From Lichenicola sp964248625 (lineage in GTDB: Bacteria > Pseudomonadota > Alphaproteobacteria > Acetobacterales > Acetobacteraceae), in assembly GCA_964248625.1 (NCBI GenBank), contig CAXTZG010000118.1, positions 1-9,863 on the forward strand: a DNA stretch of 9,863 nucleotides, written 5' to 3'. The translations under genes and the position numbers were made by a program. Positions 1-6,412 of the stretch are shown in pieces (position 1 is the first letter of the stretch; the number at the start of each line of letters is the position of its first letter). The notes under the pieces are model-generated. The model had not been told where the DNA came from, did not search any database, and was given only the letters and a program-made list of their open reading frames with translations.

Positions 1-954
1 GGCCACCGCTTTGTCCGACGGCAGCGATACCGTGACGGCGGCGGTGTCGGATCTCGCCGGCAATCCGGCCGCGCTTGCCATCCAGACCCTGATCGTGGAC
101 GAGACGCCGCCCAGCCTCGCCATCGGCACCATCGCGGGCGACGACATCCTCAACCTTGCCGAGGCGACGGCAGGATTTGTCGTCGCCGGCACCGCGTCCG
201 GCGTCGAGAATGGGCAGATCGTCACCGTCACCCTCGTCGACGCGCAAGGCACGACGCTCGACACCATCACCGGCATGGTCGCCAACAGCGCCTGGTCCGC
301 CGCGCTGAGCTCCGCCCAGGCCACCGCCCTGCTCGACGGCGCCTACACAGTCACCGCGACCGTATCGGACGTGGCCGGCAATCCGGCCGTCCCGGCGACA
401 CGCACCCTCACGGTCGACGAGACGCCGCCCAGCCTCACCATCGCCATCATTGCCGGCGACAACATCCTCAACCTCGGCGAAGCGGCGACCGGGCTTGTGA
501 TCACCGGCGCAGCAGCCGGCGTCGAGGATGGCCAGGTCGTCACCGTCACGCTGGCCGATGCCGGCGGCACGACGCTCGACATCATCACCGGCGTGGTCGC
601 CAACAGCACGTGGTCCGCAAGCCTTGGCGCCGCCCAGGCCACCGCTTTGTCCGACGGCAGCGATACCGTGACAGCGGCGGTGTCGGATCTCGCCGGCAAT
701 CCGGCCGCGCCTGCCATCCAGACCCTGATCGTGGACGAGACGCCGCCCGGCGTCGCCATCGGCACCATCGCCGGCGACGACGTCCTCAACCTTGCCGAGG
801 CGACGGCAGGATTTGTCGTCGCCGGCACCGCGTCCGGCGTCGAGAATGGGCAGATCGTCACCGTCACCGTTGTCGACGCGCAAGGCACGACGCTCGACAC
901 CATCACCGGCATGGTCGCCAACAACGTCTGGGCCGCCGTGCTGAGCTCCGCCCA
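1..954 (+). repeat. Two-repeat higher-order duplication within array A (offset 636 bp)
   Basis: Bases from 1 match bases from 637 with only scattered substitutions for about 300 bp, much closer than neighbouring repeats match each other. The offset equals exactly two 318-bp units. Repeat 1 is therefore a recent copy of repeat 3, and the partial leading repeat a copy of repeat 2. This indicates duplication or gene conversion of a two-repeat block. Confidence 0.75.
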
Positions 955-3900
955 GGCGACGGCCCTGGCCGACGGCAGCGACACCGCGCGGGCGATTGTG
1001 TCGGACGCGGCCGGCAATCCCGCCACGGAGGCGACCCGCGGCTTCACCGTCGACGAGACCGCGCCCGGCATCAGCATCGACACCATCGCCGGCGACAACA
1101 CGCTCAACTGTGCCGAGGCGGCCGCAGGGTTCAGCATCAGCGGTGCCGCACCCGGCGCTGAGACCGGGCAGCTCGTCACCGTGTCCGTCGTCGATACGAG
1201 CGGCGCTGTGGTCGACACCGTCATCGGCCTCGTCTCGGACAACGCCTGGTCCGTCAGCCTCGGCGCCGCCCAGGCCACAGCACTCGCCGACGGCAGCGAC
1301 ACCGTGACGGCGATCGTGTCGGACGCGGCCGGCAATCCGGCCATCCAGGCGACGCGAAGCCTGGCCGTCGACGAGACGGCCCCGACCATCGGCATCGGCG
1401 TCATCGCCGGCGACGACATCCTCAACCTTGCCAAGGCGGCAACCGGGTTTGTTATCGGCGGCACCGCGTCCGGCGCCGAGAACGGGCAGCTCGTCACCGT
1501 CAGCCTGGTCGACGGGCAGGGGGCCACGGTCGATACCGTTTCCGGCCTCGTGGCCAACGATGCCTGGTCCACCAGCCTGAGCGCGGCGCAGGCCGCAGCC
1601 CTCGCCGACGGCAGCGACACCGTGACGGCGAGCGTGGCGGACGTCGCCGGCAATCCCACGCTGGCGACACGAACCCTGATCGTGGACGAGACGCCGCCGG
1701 GCCTTGTTATCGCCGGCGGCGACACGCTCAACCTGGCCGAGGCGACAGCGGGATTCTCCATCGACGGCACCGCGCCGGGCGCGGAGGACGGGCAGGTCGT
1801 CACGGTCTCCCTCGCCGATGCCACGGGCACGGTCGTCGACACCGTCACCGGCACCGTCGCCAGCGGCGCGTGGTCCGCCGGCGTCAGCGCCGCTCAGGGC
1901 ACGGCACTTGTCGATGGCAGCTACACGATCACGGCGAGCGTGGCGGACGTCGCCGGCAATGCCGCCCCGGAGGCCACGCGCAGCCTCGCCGTCGACGAGA
2001 CGGTGCCGACCCTCGGCATCGCCACCCTTGCCGGCGACAACACGCTCAACCGCGCCGAGGCGGCTGCCGGGCTCGTCATCGACGGCAACGCGACGGGTGC
2101 TGAGGACGGGCGGCCCGTCACCGTGACCGTCGCCGATGCCGGCGGCACGATCCTCGACACCGTCACCGGCATCGTCTCGGGCGGCATCTGGTCGGCGAGC
2201 CTCAGCCCCGCCCAGGCCGGCGCGCTGGCCGACGGCAGCGACACGGTCACGGCGGCGGTCTCCGACAGCAGCGGCAATCCTGCCCAGGCCAGCCGGACGT
2301 TGCAGGTGGACCAGACGGCGCCCGGCCTCGCCATCGGCCCCATCGCCGGCGAGGATATCCTCAACCGCGCCGAAGCGACGGCGGGCTTTGCCATCAGCGG
2401 CGCAGCGCCCGGCGCCGAGAACGGCCAGCCCGTCACCGTGGCCCTTGTCGATGCAAGCGGCACGACAATCGACACCGTCACCGCCATCGTCGCCAACGGC
2501 GCCTGGTCCGCCAGCCTCGGCGCCACCCAGGCCACCGCCCTGCTCGACGGCGCCTATGCGGTCACCGCGAACGTTTCGGACGCAGCCGGCAACCCTGCCG
2601 CGCAGGTCAACCGGGTCCTGACCGTGGACCAGACCGCGCCCATGATCGGCATCGACGCCCTCGCCGGCGACGACACGCTCACCCTCGCCAAGGCAGCCGC
2701 AGGGCTCGTGATCAGCGGCACCACGGTCGGCGCCGAGAACGGCCAGCCCGTCACCGTGACCATCGTCGATGCGACCGGCACGATGGTCGACACCGTCACC
2801 GGCATCGTGGCCGACAACGCCTGGTCGGCCAGCCTCGGCGCCGCCCAGTCACGCGCGCTGCAGGACGGCTCCTATACGATCCGGGCTGACGTGACCGACG
2901 TGGCCGGCAACGGCGCCGTCGAGGCGACCCGCATCCTGTCCGTCGACGAAACGATCCCGGGCCTCGCCATCTCCGCCATCAGCGGCGACGACAGGCTCAA
3001 CCTCGCCGAGGCGACGGCCGGGTTCAGCATCAGCGGCACCGCGCCCGGCGCCGAGGACGGACAGCTCGTCACCGTGACGGTCCTCGATGCAGGCGGCGCC
3101 ACCCTCGACACCGTCACCGGCATCGTCGCGAACGGCGCCTGGTCGGCCAGCCTCACCGCCCTGCAGGCCACCGCCCTGGCGGACGGCAGCGACACGGTCA
3201 TGGCGGACGTGTCGGACATCGCCGGCAACCCGGCGGTCCAGGCCACCCGCAGCCTCGTCGTCGACCAGACAGCCCCCGCCCTCGCCATCTCCACCATCGC
3301 CGGCGACGACACCATCAACCTCGCCGAGGCGACGGCCGGGTTCATCATCGCCGGCACCGCGACCGGCGCCGAGACCGGGCAGGTCGTCACCGTGGCGATC
3401 GTCGATGCAGGCGGCGCCACCCTCGACACCGTCACCGGCATCGTCGCGGACGGCGCCTGGTCCGCAGGCGTCGGTACCTTCCAGGCGGCCGCCCTGCGCG
3501 ACGGCAGCGACACCGTGACGGCGAACGTGTCGGACCTCGCCGGCAACCCGGCCGCGCCGGCGACCCGGAGCCTCGCCATCGACGAGACGCCGCCCAGCCT
3601 CGCCATCGGCGCCATCGCCGGCAACGACGTGCTCGACATCGCCAAGGCGGCCATGGGCCTCACCATCGCCGGCACCACGTCCGGCGCCGAGGCCGGGCAG
3701 GTCGTCACCGTCGCCCTCGTCGACGCCGTCGGCACGGTCGTCGACACCGCCGCCGGCATCGTCACGGACAACACCTGGTCGGCGAGCCTGAGCCCGATAG
3801 CGGCCATGGCGCTGGCCGATGGCGGCTACACCGTCCGCGCGACCGTGTCGGACGTCGCCGGCAATCCCGCCATCCAGGCCACGCGCAGCCTTGCCGTCGA

Positions 3901-6412
3901 CGAGACGGCTCCGAGCCTCGCCATCGCCGCCATCGCGGGCGACGACATCCTCGATCGCGCCGAGGCGGCGGCCGGGTTCAGCATCGGCGGCGCAGCACCC
4001 GGCGCCGAGAACGGCCAGATCGTCACCGTGAGCCTCGTCGATGCCGGGGACGACACGGTCGACACCCTCACCGGCCTCGTCGCGAACGACGCCTGGTCGG
4101 TCAGCCTGGGTGCGGCCCAGGCCACGGCGCTTGCCGACGGCGCCTATGCGGTCACCGCGAACGTATCGGACGTCGCCGGCAATCCGGCAGCGCAGGCGAG
4201 CCGGACCCTGACCGTGGACCAGACGCCGCCGGGCCTCACCATCGGCATCATCGCCGGCGACAACACGATCAATCGTGCCGAGGCGGCCGGGGGTGTGACC
4301 ATCGACGGCACCGCGCCAGGTGCCGAAACCGGTCAGCCCGTCACCGTCACCCTGGCCGATGCCGGAGGCACGATCCTCGACACCGTCACCGGCGCCGTCG
4401 CCGACAACGCCTGGTCCGTCAGCTTGAGTGCAGCCCAGGCCGGCGCGCTGGCCGACGGCAGCGACACCGTGCGCGCGACCGTGTCGGACGCAGCGGGCAA
4501 TCCCGCCACCGCCATGCAGGCGCTGAGTGTGGACGAGACGGCTCCCGCCATCGCCATCGACGCCATCGCCGGCGACGACATCCTCAACCTCGCCGAGGCG
4601 GCGGCGGGCTTTGCCATCGACGGCACCGCGGCAGGCGCGGAGAGCGGCCAGCTGGTCACCGTCACCCTGGCCAATGCCGGAGGCACGATCCTCGACGCCG
4701 TGACCGCCATCGTCGCCGGCGACGCCTGGTCCACCAGTGTCAGCGCCGCCCAGGCCAGCAGCCTGGCCGACGGCAGCGACATCGTGCGGGCCAGCGTGGC
4801 GGACGTCGCCGGCAATGCCGCCCAGGCCACCCGGACCCTGCAGGTGGACCAGACTGCGCCTGGCGTCAGCATCGCCGCCATCGCGGGCGACGACATCCTC
4901 GATCGCGCCGAGGCGGCGGCCGGGTTCAGCATCAACGGCGCAGCACCGGGCGCCGGAAGCGGGCAGACCGTCACCGTGGGCATAGTCGATGCGGGGGGCG
5001 ACACCGTCGACACCCTCACCGGCCTCGTCGCCAACGGCGCCTGGTCGGTCAGCCTGAGTGCGGCCCAGGCCACGGCGCTTGCTGACGGCAGCGACATCGT
5101 GCGCGCCGATGTGTCGAACGCCGCCGGCAATCCGGCCGCGCAGGCGAGCCGGACCCTGACCGTGGACCAGACGCCGCCCTCAATCGCCATCGACGCCGTC
5201 ACCGGCGACAACATCCTCAACCTCGCCGAAGCCCGCGCCGGCTTCACCGTCAGCGGCACCACGGCGGGCGCCGAGACCGGCCAGTCCGTCACGGTCGCCT
5301 TGGTCAACGCCGCCGGCGCCACCGCCTTCACGACCAAGGCCACCATTGCCGACGGCATCTGGTCGACCAGCCTGGATCCGACTCAAGCCGGAGCGCTCGC
5401 CGACGGTGCCTACACCGTCACGGCCCGTGTCTCGGACGCTGCCGGTAACCCAGAGCCTGATCGTGAACGAGACCGTTCCGACCATCAGCATCGGCGTGAT
5501 CGCTGGCGACGACATCGTCAACAACAGCGAGCGCAATGCCGGATTTGCCGTTTCAGGCCTGGCGCAGGGCGCCGACGGACGCGTGGTGTCGATCGACATC
5601 GTCAATCTCCTCGGCGCCGTCGTCGGGTCCTACGTGACCACGGTCGCGGGCGATGGCTGGTCGCTCGCCATCCCGGCGGACCAAGCGGGCCTGCTGGCCG
5701 ACGGACGCTACACGCTGACCGCCTCGCAGACCGATGCCGCCGGCAACACCGGCTCGGCCTCCGCAGGCTTCAGCGTCGATGCCACCGCGCCTGTGCTGAC
5801 GACCATGCTCGCCGACGACACAGGCTCCTCCGCCACCGACACCGTTACCGCCATCGACCTCCTGGACGGCACCGCAGAGGCGGGCGGCATCGTCACCATC
5901 AGCGACGGGACCATCGTGCTGGGCACCGCGGCGGTCGATACGAGGGGCGACTGGAGCTTCGCGCCGCACGGCCTGCCCGACGGCCCGGCCACGGTGCTGG
6001 CGTCCGAAACCGATGCGGCCGGCAATGTCGGCACCGCTTCCGTGAGCTTCACCTTCGATACGACGCCGCCCGTCGTCACCGCGGGCCTTGCCCACGACAG
6101 CGGCGCCTCGTCCAGCGATGGACTCACCTCGGACCCGACCGTGTCCGGCATCGGCGATCCCGACGCCGTCGTGATCCTGACCGAGAACGGCGTCGTCGTC
6201 GGGCGCGCCACCGTGTCCGCTGCCGGCAACTGGAGCGTGGCGCCGACCGGGCTCGCCGACGGCGCCCACAGCATCCTCGCCAGCCAGACCGACGCCGCCG
6301 GCAATACCGGCTCGGCCTCCGTGGCCTTCGTGCTCGACACCCTGGTCCCGACCGTGACGCTGGCGCTGTCGGACGATACCGGCGCGTCGGCGAGCGACCG
6401 GATCACCTATGA
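2..6412 (+). CDS. Giant Ig-like repeat adhesin, upstream fragment (5' partial, frameshifted)
   Basis: Upstream part of a very large surface or biofilm-type adhesin; the true start is left of the window, so no signal or N-terminal domain can be judged. From base 2 the frame encodes the end of one Ig-like repeat and then 17 full repeats (starts at 95, 413, 731 and so on to 5162). Each has a V-D-E/Q-T-x-P opening, an A-G-D-D/N-x-L-N-x-A-E-A motif, a G-A-E-x-G-Q-x-V-T-V strand, one tryptophan (W-S-x-S-L) and a D-G-S/A-Y/D-T-V-x-A-x-V-S-D-x-A-G-N-P end. This fits bacterial Ig-like domains of type I-secreted adhesins, where such arrays act as a long stalk projecting from the cell. The composition is acidic, lysine-poor and nearly cysteine-free. 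Genuine coding ends near 5452; the last 320 or so codons, to TGA at 6410-6412, are an out-of-frame Arg/His-rich tail that loses all repeat motifs. Family assignment is firm; ligand and cellular role are inferred. Confidence 0.85.
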   Translation, partial: ATALSDGSDTVTAAVSDLAGNPAALAIQTLIVDETPPSLAIGTIAGDDILNLAEATAGFVVAGTASGVENGQIVTVTLVDAQGTTLDTITGMVANSAWSAALSSAQATALLDGAYTVTATVSDVAGNPAVPATRTLTVDETPPSLTIAIIAGDNILNLGEAATGLVITGAAAGVEDGQVVTVTLADAGGTTLDIITGVVANSTWSASLGAAQATALSDGSDTVTAAVSDLAGNPAAPAIQTLIVDETPPGVAIGTIAGDDVLNLAEATAGFVVAGTASGVENGQIVTVTVVDAQGTTLDTITGMVANNVWAAVLSSAQATALADGSDTARAIVSDAAGNPATEATRGFTVDETAPGISIDTIAGDNTLNCAEAAAGFSISGAAPGAETGQLVTVSVVDTSGAVVDTVIGLVSDNAWSVSLGAAQATALADGSDTVTAIVSDAAGNPAIQATRSLAVDETAPTIGIGVIAGDDILNLAKAATGFVIGGTASGAENGQLVTVSLVDGQGATVDTVSGLVANDAWSTSLSAAQAAALADGSDTVTASVADVAGNPTLATRTLIVDETPPGLVIAGGDTLNLAEATAGFSIDGTAPGAEDGQVVTVSLADATGTVVDTVTGTVASGAWSAGVSAAQGTALVDGSYTITASVADVAGNAAPEATRSLAVDETVPTLGIATLAGDNTLNRAEAAAGLVIDGNATGAEDGRPVTVTVADAGGTILDTVTGIVSGGIWSASLSPAQAGALADGSDTVTAAVSDSSGNPAQASRTLQVDQTAPGLAIGPIAGEDILNRAEATAGFAISGAAPGAENGQPVTVALVDASGTTIDTVTAIVANGAWSASLGATQATALLDGAYAVTANVSDAAGNPAAQVNRVLTVDQTAPMIGIDALAGDDTLTLAKAAAGLVISGTTVGAENGQPVTVTIVDATGTMVDTVTGIVADNAWSASLGAAQSRALQDGSYTIRADVTDVAGNGAVEATRILSVDETIPGLAISAISGDDRLNLAEATAGFSISGTAPGAEDGQLVTVTVLDAGGATLDTVTGIVANGAWSASLTALQATALADGSDTVMADVSDIAGNPAVQATRSLVVDQTAPALAISTIAGDDTINLAEATAGFIIAGTATGAETGQVVTVAIVDAGGATLDTVTGIVADGAWSAGVGTFQAAALRDGSDTVTANVSDLAGNPAAPATRSLAIDETPPSLAIGAIAGNDVLDIAKAAMGLTIAGTTSGAEAGQVVTVALVDAVGTVVDTAAGIVTDNTWSASLSPIAAMALADGGYTVRATVSDVAGNPAIQATRSLAVDETAPSLAIAAIAGDDILDRAEAAAGFSIGGAAPGAENGQIVTVSLVDAGDDTVDTLTGLVANDAWSVSLGAAQATALADGAYAVTANVSDVAGNPAAQASRTLTVDQTPPGLTIGIIAGDNTINRAEAAGGVTIDGTAPGAETGQPVTVTLADAGGTILDTVTGAVADNAWSVSLSAAQAGALADGSDTVRATVSDAAGNPATAMQALSVDETAPAIAIDAIAGDDILNLAEAAAGFAIDGTAAGAESGQLVTVTLANAGGTILDAVTAIVAGDAWSTSVSAAQASSLADGSDIVRASVADVAGNAAQATRTLQVDQTAPGVSIAAIAGDDILDRAEAAAGFSINGAAPGAGSGQTVTVGIVDAGGDTVDTLTGLVANGAWSVSLSAAQATALADGSDIVRADVSNAAGNPAAQASRTLTVDQTPPSIAIDAVTGDNILNLAEARAGFTVSGTTAGAETGQSVTVALVNAAGATAFTTKATIADGIWSTSLDPTQAGALADGAYTVTARVSDAAGNPEPDRERDRSDHQHRRDRWRRHRQQQRAQCRICRFRPGAGRRRTRGVDRHRQSPRRRRRVLRDHGRGRWLVARHPGGPSGPAGRRTLHADRLADRCRRQHRLGLRRLQRRCHRACADDHARRRHRLLRHRHRYRHRPPGRHRRGGRHRHHQRRDHRAGHRGGRYEGRLELRAARPARRPGHGAGVRNRCGRQCRHRFRELHLRYDAARRHRGPCPRQRRLVQRWTHLGPDRVRHRRSRRRRDPDRERRRRRARHRVRCRQLERGADRARRRRPQHPRQPDRRRRQYRLGLRGLRARHPGPDRDAGAVGRYRRVGERPDHL
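3922..4933 (+). repeat. 64-bp perfect direct repeat (3922-3985 and 4870-4933)
   Basis: The first parts of Ig repeats 13 and 16 are identical over 64 bases by eye, at an offset of 948 bp (three units: 318, 315 and 315). The similarity goes on, with substitutions, through most of the repeat and into the Q-A-S-R-T-L-T linker. It is a likely substrate for in-frame deletion or duplication of three domains. Confidence 0.75.

Larger units (their letters stand above)
95..5462 (+). repeat. Array A: 17 tandem Ig-like repeats of about 318 bp
   Basis: Repeat starts, taken at the first codon of V/I-D-E/Q-T, are 95, 413, 731, 1049, 1367, 1682, 1991, 2306, 2624, 2942, 3260, 3578, 3896, 4214, 4529, 4844 and 5162. 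Spacing is 318 bp for most, 315 where the linker lacks one residue (repeats 5, 7, 14, 15), and 309 for repeat 6, which lacks three residues before its G-G-D-T-L-N motif. Bases 2-94 hold the end of a preceding copy. The fold expected is a beta sandwich of the bacterial Ig-like kind. The conserved D-E-T and G-D-D acids near domain junctions could bind calcium and stiffen the stalk, by analogy with other RTX adhesins; that role is inferred. Confidence 0.92.

Noticed and set aside
610..1161. Plus-strand open frames inside array A in other frames (for example 610-1161, 3087-3518)
   Set aside because: Arg/His/Pro-rich shadows of the repeat coding sequence that recur with the repeat period.
5444..5462. 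Programmed ribosomal frameshift joining the two halves
   Set aside because: No slippery run or stimulatory structure is evident, and even after a shift the linker would be about five residues too short. A deletion fits better.
5453..6412. Arg/His-rich tail of the upstream frame as a real C-terminal domain
   Set aside because: It is the out-of-frame reading of repeat 18 and array B. The motifs continue perfectly in the neighbouring frame.
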